Shown here in pieces: positions 24,969 to 34,467 of a stretch of DNA of 64,000 nt. Location: NCBI GenBank assembly GCA_019931245.1, contig JAINDL010000076.1, positions 1-64,000 on the forward strand, in the 5' to 3' direction. Numbering within the stretch: position 1 is the stretch's first letter; every line of letters starts with the position of its first letter. Source of the stretch: Bryobacteraceae bacterium CoA2 C42. Its GTDB lineage: Bacteria > Acidobacteriota > Terriglobia > Bryobacterales > Bryobacteraceae. The translations under genes and the position numbers were made by a program. The notes under the pieces were generated by a model. The model saw only the letters and a program-made list of their open reading frames with translations. It had not been told where the DNA came from and made no database searches.

Positions 24969-26378
24969 CTAGCGGTGCGGCAGAAGGTTGGGGGTGGCGT
25001 GGGGCGCCAGGATCGGGAAGTGATGCTGCGCGGAGGCCACCGGGACGCCGGTATCGATGAGGTTGCCGACGACGTCGTAGTCGTGGGCCTCGGTGACGAC
25101 GAGGCGACGGATCTGGCCGGGGGCGAGGACGCCTTCGCCGGGGTCGGAGATGTAGCAGAGGCCGTCGATTTCGGGGGCTTGCGTCGAGAGGCGGGCCTGC
25201 CAGAGGAGGTCGGATTCCGGGGAGGGGCCTTCGACGAGGACGCTCATCTCCTTGCCGAGGAGGGCCTGGTTGGCTTTGCGGCTGATCTTGCGCTGAATGG
25301 CCATGAGGCGGCGCTTGCGGTTGTAGATGGTGCGGGCGTCGACCTTCTGATCGAGGTGGAAGCTTTGGCTGGTCTCTTCGTCCGAGTAGGAGAAGACGCC
25401 GAGGCGGTCGAAGCGGGCGGTTTGGACGAACTGGCAGAGCTCTTCAAAGTCGGCTTCGGTTTCGCCGGGGAAGCCAACGATCATGGAGGTGCGGACGGCG
25501 ACGCCGGGGATGGTTTTTCGAATGGATTCGAGGAGTTTGAGGAAGGCGTCACCGTGCTGGCCGCGCTTCATGCGTTTGAGCACGTTGCGGGAGGCGTGCT
25601 GGAGGGGCATGTCGATGTACTTGACGAGGTGGGGGTGGGCGGCGATGGTTTCGAGCAGGACGGGGGTGACGCGATTGGGGTAGGCGTAGAGGAAGCGGAC
25701 CCACTTTTCGTAGGGGGTTTCGATTTCGGCGAGGCGGGCGAGGAGGGAGGCGAGGCCGTTTTTGAGGCCGAGGTCTTCGCCGTAGCTGGTGACGTCCTGG
25801 CCGATGAGGTTGATTTCACGGACGCCGTCGTCGAACAGGCGGCGGGCTTCGAGGATGACGCCTTCAAAGCGGCGGCTGCGGAACTGGCCGCGGAACTGGG
25901 GGATGATGCAGAAGGTGCAGGGGTGGTCGCAGCCTTCGGCGATTTTGATATAGGCGTGGTGCTTGGGGGTGGTGCGGACGCGGGGGGAGCCTTCGTGATA
26001 GAGGAAGGGGGAGACGGGGTTGGCGGCCGGTGGGAGGCCTTCGCAGAGGGCGGCGATGTTGGCGAGTTCGTTGGTGCCGATGACGGCGTCGACTTCGGGC
26101 ATGTTGGCGACGATGTCGGCGCGATGGCGTTCGACGAGGCAGCCGGCGACGATGAGGCGCTGGGCGCGGCCGGTTTCCTTGTACTGGGCCATTTCGAGGA
26201 TCGTGTCGATGGACTCTTTTTTGGCCGGGTCGATGAAGGAGCAGGTGTTGACGACGATGACGTCGGCTTCATCGGGGTGGGGGGTGAGTTCGTGCCCTTT
26301 CGAGACGAGATCGCCCATCATGACTTCCGAGTCGACGAGATTTTTGGGACAGCCGAGGCTAACAAAACCGATTTTCAA
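24969..26378 (-). CDS. rimO: Ribosomal protein S12 methylthiotransferase RimO
   Basis: The 469-residue protein has an N-terminal UPF0004 domain (MKIGFVSLGCPKNLVDSEVM; NTCSF), a radical-SAM core with CxxxCxxC (GCDHPCTFCIIPQFRG) and a C-terminal TRAM domain. The LGCPKN opening and overall order fit RimO rather than MiaB. It methylthiolates Asp89 (E. coli numbering) of ribosomal protein S12 using two Fe-S clusters. First gene of the run that continues with yacG, pgpA, the TIG/NHL gene and cinA. Start confirmed by family alignment. Confidence 0.95.
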   Translation of the reverse strand: MKIGFVSLGCPKNLVDSEVMMGDLVSKGHELTPHPDEADVIVVNTCSFIDPAKKESIDTILEMAQYKETGRAQRLIVAGCLVERHRADIVANMPEVDAVIGTNELANIAALCEGLPPAANPVSPFLYHEGSPRVRTTPKHHAYIKIAEGCDHPCTFCIIPQFRGQFRSRRFEGVILEARRLFDDGVREINLIGQDVTSYGEDLGLKNGLASLLARLAEIETPYEKWVRFLYAYPNRVTPVLLETIAAHPHLVKYIDMPLQHASRNVLKRMKRGQHGDAFLKLLESIRKTIPGVAVRTSMIVGFPGETEADFEELCQFVQTARFDRLGVFSYSDEETSQSFHLDQKVDARTIYNRKRRLMAIQRKISRKANQALLGKEMSVLVEGPSPESDLLWQARLSTQAPEIDGLCYISDPGEGVLAPGQIRRLVVTEAHDYDVVGNLIDTGVPVASAQHHFPILAPHATPNLLPHR

Positions 26379-26402
26379 GGTGAACTTCAGTTTAGCATTT
26401 GG

Positions 26403-27477
26403 CTAGCCTACCTCTTCGTTGGCGCGGCGGAGGAGTCCGCGCATCGACGCGATGCAATAAGCTACGCCAGCGCGGTGCATGCCGTGGTCGCCGGCGAAGT
26501 CGGGGACGTGATCGGGAACGACGATGCCATTGAAGCGGACCTGGCGGAGGGCCTTCATCACCTGGTACATGTCGACGTAGCCATCGTCGGGGAAGGTTTC
26601 GACGAAGCGGGGCAGGGGGCTTGAGACGTTGCGGAAGTGGACGTCGAGGATCTTCCCGCGGCGGCCGTAGTCGGCGATCATGGCGAAGATATCTTTTCCC
26701 ATGCGGCCGCCGCCTTCCATCCAGGTGCCGACGCAAAAGGTCAGGCCCCAGGCCGGCGAGTTGCCGGCGATGCGCTCGGCGCGGGCGTAGCCGTCGGCAT
26801 GGACGAAGATCTTGGCGACGCCGTTCATTTTGGCCAGCGGTGGGTCGTCGGGGTGGAGGGCGAGTTTGACGCCGGCCTTTTCGGCGGCCGGAAGCACGGC
26901 CTTCATGAAGTACGTGTAAGTGGCCCAGATCTCCTCGGCGGCGTATTCTCGGTCAAAGGCGGGCTTTTCTATTTTGGTGCGGAAATCGGTTTTGCGAGAA
27001 CTCGCGGGCGCGGTAGCCGCGGGGGGAGTTGACGAGGGCGGTCGTGTAGGTGTTGGCCGGGTGCCAGTCGTAGTCGGCGACTGGGATGCGGAGGTGGCCG
27101 CAGTTGGTGAGAAAGCGGCAGTATTTTTCGATGAACTCGTCGCGGCGTCCGCGGCCGAGTTGGACGTCGAGTTCGCGGTAGTTATAGTCGACGGCGGAGT
27201 AGATCTCCATGCCGAAGCGGCGGAGGCGCTGCTGGGTGGCCCGCATGAACTCGAAGGAGGCATCGGCTCCGAACTCGATACGGGCCCAGCGAATGCCGAG
27301 TTGCTGGAGAAAGAGCAGGTCGTCATCGGAGAGGCTGCGAATGGGCATGCGATGCGACAGCTTGGTGTTGGCGGGGTCGTACTCGTCGATTTTGGGGCCG
27401 GGACCGCGCTGGTTGGGCAGTTGAGCGTGTAGCGCGGCGGCGGAGGCGGCGAGGGAGAACAGGCGGCGGCTGAGCAT
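26403..27477 (-). pseudogene. Mannonate dehydratase-like (UxuA family) protein with a frameshift
   Basis: The first frame (27477 to 26953) encodes a signal-like start (MLSRRLFSLAASAAALHAQL) and the N-terminal TIM-barrel half. At about 26985-27000 homology moves to a second frame, starting KTDFRTKIEKPAFDREY and running to 26403. The second half has LALHPDDPPL, HVDAD-like and LDVHFRNVSSPLPRFVETFPDDGYVDMYQVMKAL, the signature of UxuA, which dehydrates D-mannonate in glucuronate breakdown. The exported N-terminus suggests a diverged paralogue. A single-base indel explains the break. It could be a true pseudogene or a sequencing error; both halves look otherwise well conserved. Confidence 0.75.
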
Positions 27478-27508
27478 CGCGGGGATTGTATCACCCGGGG
27501 GGGCAGGG

Positions 27509-30391
27509 TCAGCGGCGGATGGTGATGGTAATCGGGTCGCTTTGTTCAGCGCGGCTCAAGCTGCGGACCTGCAGGACGGCGGGACCGGGCTGGAGGGTTT
27601 CCGGGATCTGGGCGGAGATCTGGCCGTCGGCCGTTTGAATCAGGGGCAGCGGCAGTTCGTTGATGACAACACAGGAGCCGCCGAGGACGGTGGGCGCAGG
27701 GATGGTGTCGGCCACGGCGGGGGTGGCGAGGCGGGAGCCGTTGACGGTGATAAAGGAGCCGGGGCGGAAGTTCTGCGTGCCGTCGGTGGAGTTGACGATG
27801 CCGCGGGCGCCGGTGGTGATGACCGGGCGGGGCGCGGTGCCGGTGGTGTAGACCGGAATGACGCTTAAGCCACTAACGCCAATGCTGTAGGCGTTGCCCT
27901 GGCTATCGACGACTAACTGGCGCGGGGGGACGTTCACGCGGGCGGCGCCGAAGACGCTGAAGGCGGGGTTTTCGGGGGCGATCGCGATGACGGTTTCCGC
28001 ACCGGTTTCGATGTTGACGAGTTCGATGGTGGGGCGGGCGTCGTCGCGGGTGACGCTGGTGAGGTTTTGGCGCACGGGGGTGGTCATGCGGAGGAAGCGT
28101 TTTTCGTCGAGGGGATAGACGCTGGCGACGTTACGCTGGCCGTTGGAGACGATGGTCTGTGTGGGCGGCTGGCCGGGGGCGGGCGGCGGGCCGAACTGAG
28201 TTACACCCGGGCGTTCGCTGCCACCGATGACAGCGAGCGAGGGGCTGAGGATGAGGCCGTTGGCAAGGAAGTACGCGCCGTTGGAGGAGCCGGCGAGGGG
28301 GCCGAAGTAGCTGACGGGGGCCTGGTCGTAGAGCTGTCGGCTGGCGGTGTAGGTGTCGGCAAGGGCGTCGTAGAGATAAGCGTTCGAGTTGCCCGCCATG
28401 GTGAGGATGGATTCCCCGTTGGGAGTGGCGACCATGGAGATGGGGCCGGGGACGGTGACCGGGGTGACGTTGTTGGCTGGGCGGGGGGTGGCCTGGTTGC
28501 CGATGACGCGCCAGAAGGTTCCGTTCGACATCATGAACTGGAGGCCGGAGACGCCGTAGGCGAGCGCGAGCGGGCGTACGGCGTTCTGGGCGCCGACGCG
28601 GGGAATGGGGGGGAATTCGATTTTGCTGATCGGCTTGCGGGATTCGAGGTCGACGACCGTGATGGACTCGCCGCCCGAGTCGCCCACGTAGAGGATGCTG
28701 CCATCGGGCGTCATGGCCATGGCGTGGGGAAGCTGTCCGACTTCGATGGGGTCGAGCAGTTTTTGCCGGCGGGTGTCGAAGACCTCGATCCGGTTGAAGC
28801 CGGAGTTCGAGATGTAGAGGCGTCCGCGGGGTTCATCGAGGACCATGTCCCAGAGGCCTTCGCCGTTGTTGAGGGCCACGGGGATGGGGTAGATGACGCC
28901 GCGTTGATCGCGGACGCGGTAGTTCATGTAGACGCGGATGGTGTTGGGGAAGTTGATGGCATCGTTCGAGGACACCGTGACGTTGAGCGCGGTGCCACCG
29001 CCGCCGGCGGCCGCGGTAAAGAGGTTGGTTCCGGGCTGTCGGACGACGCCGCTGCGTCCGGGGTCCATGGTCATGGTGATCGTGGAAGGGGCCAAGCCGC
29101 TTGAGACCTGCATGATCAGGGCGGTGGTGGTGTTCGGAATGCTGTAGCTCAAGCGGCCTTTGCCGAGATTGGTCACCCGCACGGTGGCGCGGGCGATGCC
29201 TTTATTGCATTCGTCGTTGGCGAGGAATACCTGGGTGGTTTCGGGATTGAGAATGGGGTAGTCGTAGATGGTGGAGACGGGCAGGTAGAGCAGGCCGGAT
29301 TCGCTGAGGGCCCAGAGGTCGTCGCCGCTGGCGGTGGAGACGATCTGGCCGAGGATGGATTCGCGCAGTTTGAGGCCGAGGCGGACGCCGAGGTTGGATG
29401 TGTTGGTCAGGTACAGGACGTTGGAAACGGGCCGGGCGGTGGTGGCGGCGGTGTTGAAGGCGCTGTAGATGGTGTCGCCGGCGCGGTTGAAGGAGCTGCC
29501 GCCGAGGTTGCGCTGGACGTTGAAGCCGGGGTTGAAGCCGGCGCCGACGAAGAAGGGGAGATTGGCGGTGCTCATCTGGCCGATGACGGCGAGGGTGGCC
29601 GTGTCATAGAGCGTGGAGCCGGCCATGAAGCGGCTCCCATCGGGCGCCATCGAAAGAATCGTGGACTGGCCGGTGACGGTGCGGCTTTTGACGACCGTGC
29701 CGGAGGCTACCTCGTAGACGAAGAGGGTGGTTTGGGCCGCATTGGTCGTCTGGTTGATGGCGACCATGCCGATGAGGAAGCTGCCGCCGGGGGTCGGGAG
29801 GAGCCGACCGGGGAAGGCGGTGGCCGGGCGGCCGGCGAAGACGGCGGGCAGGGGATTGGGAGTGGTGATGGCTGGGGGGAAGGGAACCGAGTAGATCTGC
29901 TGGCCCGACTGCTGGGTGCGGTCGAACAGAAGGAGGGTGTTGAGGGCGTTGTTCGTACCGGTGCCCTGGGTGGTGACGAGGGCGCGGCCATCGACGCCGA
30001 CGGCGACGCCTTCGGGCCTGGCGGGGAGGGAGACGGTGTTGATGACGCTTTCGGTGCCGAGGTCAATGACGGAGAGGGAGGCGCTTTGGGTGTTGGTGAC
30101 GTACAGGAAATTGTTGTCGGGCGAGATGGCCGCGGCGAGCGGAAACTGGCCAACGGTAATGCGGCTGGTGATGCGCTTGTCCGCGGTGGAGAAGACGTCG
30201 ATGCGGTTGGCCGAGGAGTTGACGAGGTAGAGTTTCCCGCGGATTTCGTCGAGAATGGCGTCGGAGGGGGTGCCGCCCAGGCTGTAGACGGTGCCGAAGG
30301 TGGCTCCGGTGTTCTGCGCGAGGAGCGTGGCAGAGGCCAGAAGGAGGAGGACCGAACAGCGGGCGAGGACCGATTGCAGGAGCATAAGCAA
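27509..30391 (-). CDS. Secreted YVTN-propeller protein with TIGR03437 (Solibacter-type) C-terminal domain
   Basis: The 960-residue protein has a signal peptide (~1-25; LLLLASATLLAQ). A first propeller covers ~30-370 (ILDEIRGKLYLVNSSANRIDVF, PDNNFLYVTNTQSASLSVIDL). An Ig-like segment covers ~380-510, and a second propeller ~510-850 (VLDEPRGRLYISNSGFNRIEVF). The C-terminal domain (~870-960) reads FRPGSFITVNGSRLATP, then GGSCVVIN, LIQTADGQISAQIPETL. That matches the TIGR03437 domain largely confined to Solibacter relatives. Probably cell-surface or exported; function unknown. Single gene. Confidence 0.88.
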   Translation of the reverse strand: MLMLLQSVLARCSVLLLLASATLLAQNTGATFGTVYSLGGTPSDAILDEIRGKLYLVNSSANRIDVFSTADKRITSRITVGQFPLAAAISPDNNFLYVTNTQSASLSVIDLGTESVINTVSLPARPEGVAVGVDGRALVTTQGTGTNNALNTLLLFDRTQQSGQQIYSVPFPPAITTPNPLPAVFAGRPATAFPGRLLPTPGGSFLIGMVAINQTTNAAQTTLFVYEVASGTVVKSRTVTGQSTILSMAPDGSRFMAGSTLYDTATLAVIGQMSTANLPFFVGAGFNPGFNVQRNLGGSSFNRAGDTIYSAFNTAATTARPVSNVLYLTNTSNLGVRLGLKLRESILGQIVSTASGDDLWALSESGLLYLPVSTIYDYPILNPETTQVFLANDECNKGIARATVRVTNLGKGRLSYSIPNTTTALIMQVSSGLAPSTITMTMDPGRSGVVRQPGTNLFTAAAGGGGTALNVTVSSNDAINFPNTIRVYMNYRVRDQRGVIYPIPVALNNGEGLWDMVLDEPRGRLYISNSGFNRIEVFDTRRQKLLDPIEVGQLPHAMAMTPDGSILYVGDSGGESITVVDLESRKPISKIEFPPIPRVGAQNAVRPLALAYGVSGLQFMMSNGTFWRVIGNQATPRPANNVTPVTVPGPISMVATPNGESILTMAGNSNAYLYDALADTYTASRQLYDQAPVSYFGPLAGSSNGAYFLANGLILSPSLAVIGGSERPGVTQFGPPPAPGQPPTQTIVSNGQRNVASVYPLDEKRFLRMTTPVRQNLTSVTRDDARPTIELVNIETGAETVIAIAPENPAFSVFGAARVNVPPRQLVVDSQGNAYSIGVSGLSVIPVYTTGTAPRPVITTGARGIVNSTDGTQNFRPGSFITVNGSRLATPAVADTIPAPTVLGGSCVVINELPLPLIQTADGQISAQIPETLQPGPAVLQVRSLSRAEQSDPITITIRR

Positions 30392-30481
30392 GTTCGCTAG
30401 TCTAACCCATTAGCATCGCAAAAGTTTCCGTGCCGGGCGCAACATCTTGCCGCCAGCCGGGTTGAAGAGGGACATCGTATC

Positions 30482-30850
30482 GTGACCGTGAAATTGTCAG
30501 TGAGAAATGTAACCCGGGGGACGGTTGTTGCCTCGGAGGCGGATATCGCGGACACGAGCGCCAAACGGCGGGCAGGATTGCTCTCCCGGACGGGTTTAGC
30601 GCCGGGTGAGGGCCTGTGGATTGTTCCCTGCGAGGGCGTGCATACGTTTGCGATGAAGTTTCCGATCGACGTGGTCTATTTGAGCAAGAGCCGGAAGGTG
30701 TTGAAGATACGGGATCGGATGAAGAGAAGCCGGATCTCGTTTTGCCTGACGGCGCATTCGGTGCTGGAGTTGGCGGCGGGCCGGGCGGCGGAGACTGGAA
30801 CTGTCGTAGGGGACCAGTTGGAGTTTGAGAAGCGGCAGGTGACGTCATGA
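30482..30850 (+). CDS. DUF192 family protein
   Basis: The 122-residue protein uses a GTG start after AGAGGGAC. Its core matches DUF192: RRAGLLSRTGLAPGEGLWIVPCEGVHTFAMKFPIDVVYLS, then KILKIRDRM-like and a late LELAAGRA. DUF192 proteins are small beta-rich domains of unknown biochemical role, often exported elsewhere, but no signal peptide is seen here. The last codons overlap the next gene's ATG (ATGA), tying it to the Tad locus. Confidence 0.88.
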   Translation: MTVKLSVRNVTRGTVVASEADIADTSAKRRAGLLSRTGLAPGEGLWIVPCEGVHTFAMKFPIDVVYLSKSRKVLKIRDRMKRSRISFCLTAHSVLELAAGRAAETGTVVGDQLEFEKRQVTS

Positions 30851-31818
30851 GAGCCCGGCGATTAGTGCTGGCGGCGACCCTCGCGGCTTTGGGGGCGGTG
30901 AGTTGCGCCCGGCAGCAGCGGGCGGCCAGGGGGGTGCGACCGGAACTGCCGCCCATGATGCGGCAGCAGGTCGTGAACGCCGTGAACGCGGGGGACGGGA
31001 ATCTGCGGGTGCGGCGGCTACGGGAGCGGTTGGCGGCCGAGCCGTTGCACGTGGCGGTACGGCTGGAACTGGCGGCGGAGTACGGGGCGATGGGATATCC
31101 GGAGCTCGAACTGGAGCACTGCCGGATTGCCGTCGAGCGTTTCCCGGGTTCGACGGCGGCGGTGGAGCGGCTGGCGAAGGTGCTGCGGCGGGCGGTGCCG
31201 GCCGGGGAGGCGGCGGCGGTGCTGGCGGGGTTGGTGGCGCAGCAGGCCAAGCCGAGCGCCGAGACCCTGGCCTGGGCCGGCATTCTGCTCGATGAGGCCG
31301 AGCGGTACCGGGAGGGCGAGGCGATGCATCGGCGGGCGATTGCGCTGGACGGGCGCCGCGACTATCTCCACAACAATCTGGGCTATAACCTGCTCCTGCA
31401 AGAGCGGTACGCGGACGCGGCAGGAGCCTTCCGGCGGGCGCTGGCGCTGAACAGCACCTCGGCGATTGCGCGGAACAACCTGGGGCGGACGCTGATGCGG
31501 CTGAGTCCAGCGGAGGCGAAGGCGCAGTTTGAACGAGCGGGCGATGCGGCCGTGGCGCAGAACAACGTGGCGGCGGCGCTTTATGAGCAGGGCGATGTGG
31601 CGGGGGCGCGGCAGGCGCTCGAAGTGGCGCTCGCCTACCGGCGCGATCAGCCGCAGATTCTTGAGAATCTGCGGCTGGTGGCCGCCGCCGATGGTCAGCC
31701 GATTGTGCTGCCGCCGCGGCGGCCGGGAGTGTGGCAATCGGTGAGCCACGCATTGAAAGTAGCGTTCGGGACCCCGGACGTGCGACAACAGACAGGGACG
31801 GCGGAAGCTGTCCGCTAA
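30847..31818 (+). CDS. TPR lipoprotein, TadD-like
   Basis: The 323-residue protein starts with a lipoprotein signal (MRARRLVLAATLAALGAVSC; lipobox cysteine at residue 20). Tetratricopeptide repeats follow, e.g. GEAMHRRAIALDGRRDYLHNNLGYNLLLQ and AAGAFRRALALNSTSAIARNNLGR. TadD is a TPR lipoprotein required for Flp pilus assembly and acts near the secretin. Position directly before flp supports that role. It shares ATGA with the DUF192 gene. Confidence 0.8.
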   Translation: MRARRLVLAATLAALGAVSCARQQRAARGVRPELPPMMRQQVVNAVNAGDGNLRVRRLRERLAAEPLHVAVRLELAAEYGAMGYPELELEHCRIAVERFPGSTAAVERLAKVLRRAVPAGEAAAVLAGLVAQQAKPSAETLAWAGILLDEAERYREGEAMHRRAIALDGRRDYLHNNLGYNLLLQERYADAAGAFRRALALNSTSAIARNNLGRTLMRLSPAEAKAQFERAGDAAVAQNNVAAALYEQGDVAGARQALEVALAYRRDQPQILENLRLVAAADGQPIVLPPRRPGVWQSVSHALKVAFGTPDVRQQTGTAEAVR

Positions 31819-31837
31819 GGAAGAGACAGGAGTTCCT

Positions 31838-32026
31838 ATGATGAAACAGATTTTGCTTCGGCTTTGGAAAGAGGAAGACGGCCAGGACCTCGTCGAGTAC
31901 GCGCTGATTGTGGCCGCGGTGGGCTTGGCGCTGATCACCACGGTGAACCAGCTTTCGACGGCCGTCGTCAGTCTCTACTCTTCCATCACGCAGGGTTTGA
32001 CCTCGATCGGCGCCACCGGTCAGTAG
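31838..32026 (+). CDS. flp: Flp-type pilin
   Basis: The 62-residue prepilin has a short basic leader, the processing region EEDGQDLVEYALIVAAVGLALITTV with the conserved Glu-Tyr pair, one hydrophobic helix and a short C-terminus. It is the major subunit of the Tad pilus. Start preceded by AGGAG. It should be cleaved after the Gly before QDLVEY by a prepilin peptidase, which is not encoded in this window. Confidence 0.95.
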   Translation: MMKQILLRLWKEEDGQDLVEYALIVAAVGLALITTVNQLSTAVVSLYSSITQGLTSIGATGQ

Positions 32027-32038
32027 GCCGTTGCTGGC

Positions 32039-33439
32039 ATGGAGCCGCGTCCGCCGACGAGGATGGTTCGCTGGCTCCTGCCGGATTTGCGTCTGCTGGT
32101 AGCGGCGGTTACGCTGTTCTGCGCGCTCGTGCTGTATGATGCGCCGACGCAGTTGTTCCGCGACTCGGACGCCGGTTGGCACATTCGCAACGGGGAACGG
32201 ATTCTCGCCACCGGAGCGGTGCCGCGGGTAGATTCCTGGTCGTTTGCCAAGCCGGGAGAGTCGTGGTTTGCCTGGGAGTGGGGCGCGGACGTGGCGATGG
32301 GTTGGGCGCACCAGCGCGCGGGTTTGCGCGGCGTGGTGCTGCTGTACCTGGGGCTGATTGTGCTGGGCAGCTGGTTGTGGGTAGGGTTGCACTGGCTGTA
32401 TGGCGGCAGCTTTGCTTTGGCGGCGCTGTTCGCGGCGCCGTACTTGACTACGGTTCAGCTGCATTGGCTGGCGCGGCCGCATGTGTTTGGCTGGGTTTGC
32501 CTGCTGCTCGCCCTGCACCTGGTGGAGCGGGGGCGCCGCGGGTGGCTGCTGCCGTTGGCGGTGGTCTGGGCGAACGTCCACGGCAGCTTTCTGCTGCTGC
32601 CGCTGCTGCTGGCGGGCTACGGGCTGCGGGACCGCCGGAACTGGTGGTGGGCGGGGGCGACGGCGGCGGCCACGCTCGTGAATCCGTACGGCTGGCGAGT
32701 GCATGCCCACATTGCGCACTATCTGCAGGACCATGAGCTGCTGGACCGGATTGCGGAGTTTCAGAGCTTCAATTTTCATGCCGCGGGGGCGGGACAGGTG
32801 ATGGTGGCGCTGCTCGTGGTGATGGGCGGGGCGGTGTGCGCGCTGCAGGCAGGCCGTTGGCCGCACGCGGTTTGGATGCTGGGATTGGTGGTGCTGGGGC
32901 TGCGGGCGGCGCGGGGGCTGCCGGTGCTGGCGTTGGCGGGGCTGCCGATGGCGAACGGGGCGTTGACGGAGGCGCTGCGGGAGCGCTGGCCGGCGCAGTT
33001 TGGCTATTTTGCCCGGCTCCGGGCTTGGGACCGGCAGGTGCACGGCGGGGTGTGGGGAGCGGTGCTCGTGTTGGGGGCGGTGCTGGCGGTGTTGGGGTCG
33101 CGGGCGGAGTTTCCGGCCGGGCAGTTTCCGGTGGCGGCGTTGGGGCACGTGCCGGCCGGGGCGCGGGTGCTGGCGCCGGACGCCTACGGCGGCTATCTGA
33201 TCTACCGGGGCCGGAGCGTGTACTTTGACGGGCGCAGCGACTATTACGGGGCGGAGTTTCTCAAAGAGTACGTGCGGCTGGTGGAGGTGCGGCCGGGGTA
33301 TCGGGAGATCCTGAAGAAGTATGGGTTTACGCACGCGCTGCTGCCGGTGCGCTACTCGCTGGTGGAGGCTTTGACGGTGGAGGGATGGCGTGAGCTTTAC
33401 CGGGATGAAGTTTCTGTCGTGCTGGAGCGGAACTTCTAG
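32039..33439 (+). CDS. Polytopic membrane protein, GT-C-like, inside the Tad locus
   Basis: The 466-residue protein has about nine to ten hydrophobic helices. An early acidic loop reads LFRDSDAGWHIRNGERIL, then AVPRVDSWSFAKPGESWFAWEWGADV. This matches a bacterial membrane-protein family recognisable by a D-x-D-x-W-H-L-x-x-G-x-x-I pattern and resembling GT-C glycosyltransferases in layout. A soluble C-terminal ~110 residues follows the last helix (YGGYLIYRGRSVYFDGRSDYYG). It sits 12 bases after flp. Pilin glycosylation or envelope polysaccharide work is possible; no function is proven by the sequence. Confidence 0.75.
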   Translation: MEPRPPTRMVRWLLPDLRLLVAAVTLFCALVLYDAPTQLFRDSDAGWHIRNGERILATGAVPRVDSWSFAKPGESWFAWEWGADVAMGWAHQRAGLRGVVLLYLGLIVLGSWLWVGLHWLYGGSFALAALFAAPYLTTVQLHWLARPHVFGWVCLLLALHLVERGRRGWLLPLAVVWANVHGSFLLLPLLLAGYGLRDRRNWWWAGATAAATLVNPYGWRVHAHIAHYLQDHELLDRIAEFQSFNFHAAGAGQVMVALLVVMGGAVCALQAGRWPHAVWMLGLVVLGLRAARGLPVLALAGLPMANGALTEALRERWPAQFGYFARLRAWDRQVHGGVWGAVLVLGAVLAVLGSRAEFPAGQFPVAALGHVPAGARVLAPDAYGGYLIYRGRSVYFDGRSDYYGAEFLKEYVRLVEVRPGYREILKKYGFTHALLPVRYSLVEALTVEGWRELYRDEVSVVLERNF

Positions 33440-33487
33440 AGGTATGCTGTGTTATTACTCAATCGACCAGATGACCAAGGATAGGGA

Positions 33488-34456
33488 ATGGACCGGCAGA
33501 AGCTTCTGATGATCTTCGGCGGCGCCGCACTGGCAGCGGCCCTGCTGACGTGGTTTCTCTATTCCGCGACCGTGGCGCCAAAGACGGAAAAGCTGACGCA
33601 GGTGCTGGCGGCCAACGGCAACCTGGCCGCGGGGACGCGGCTGCAGGCGAATCATTTCAAGAAAATTACGATGGCGGCCAAGGATGTGCCGCCGGGGGTG
33701 TTGACGGACGGGAAGGCGGGGATCGATCGGACGCTGCTCTATCCGTTGAGTTTGAACGAACCGGTGCTGGCGGCCCGGCTGTCGAGTGTGTCCGGGGCCG
33801 ATGGCGTAGCGTCGCTGATCGAGCCGGGCAAGCGGGCGGTGAGTGTTGCGGTGAACGATGCCGCGAGCGCGAGCGGGCTGATTCAGGCGCGTTCCCACGT
33901 GGATGTTCTGTTCACCAAGCCGGGTTCGATGCTCGAAGCGGTAACAACGACAGTGATTGAAAACGTAGTGGTGCTCTCGGTTGGCCGGGCGGTGGAACCG
34001 GTGGCGACGGCGCCCCCGGCCGGCGGGGGCAACGCGGCGACGACGCCGGCGCCAGCCACGAGCGGTCAGAGCCGTGCGGTTACGCTGCTGGTGACGCCGG
34101 AGCAGGCGCGGGTGCTCGAACTGGCGAAGAATCAGGGGCGGGTGTCGCTGGCGCTGCGAAACCCCAAGGATGAATCGAAGTCGGAGGCGGCCGAGCCGCC
34201 TTCGGTGACTGCGGAAGCGATTGACCCGGGCGGCGCCTACCGCTCGCAGCGGCTGAAGATGCAGGCGCAGAACCGGATGCGGGGAGCCGGGCCGAACCTG
34301 CGGGATGACAAAGCCTGGGCCGATCTCATCGGTGCGGACCCGAACCAGCCCCCCGCCGCGCCACGGCCGCCGGCGAAGAAAGAGCCCCCGAAGCCGAAAT
34401 TCGTTATCGACGTCTTCCGCGGCGAGAAGCACGTGCAAGAGTCCTTTCAGGAATAG
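33488..34456 (+). CDS. cpaB: Flp pilus assembly protein CpaB (RcpC)
   Basis: The 322-residue protein has one N-terminal membrane helix (KLLMIFGGAALAAALLTWFLYS) and a SAF-type domain (AAGTRLQANHFKKITMAAKDVP). The RcpC core follows (LIEPGKRAVSVAVNDAASASGLIQARSHVDVLFT), then a Pro/Ala/Lys-rich C-terminus of ~60 residues. It belongs to the periplasmic or outer-membrane part of the Tad machine and works with the CpaC secretin, whose gene follows after 11 bases. Confidence 0.93.
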   Translation: MDRQKLLMIFGGAALAAALLTWFLYSATVAPKTEKLTQVLAANGNLAAGTRLQANHFKKITMAAKDVPPGVLTDGKAGIDRTLLYPLSLNEPVLAARLSSVSGADGVASLIEPGKRAVSVAVNDAASASGLIQARSHVDVLFTKPGSMLEAVTTTVIENVVVLSVGRAVEPVATAPPAGGGNAATTPAPATSGQSRAVTLLVTPEQARVLELAKNQGRVSLALRNPKDESKSEAAEPPSVTAEAIDPGGAYRSQRLKMQAQNRMRGAGPNLRDDKAWADLIGADPNQPPAAPRPPAKKEPPKPKFVIDVFRGEKHVQESFQE

Positions 34457-34467
34457 CCCGACAACCC

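Noticed and set aside
24771-26624. 617-codon plus-strand frame antisense to rimO
   Set aside because: It mirrors rimO, which has full family motifs. The product is low-complexity and acidic.
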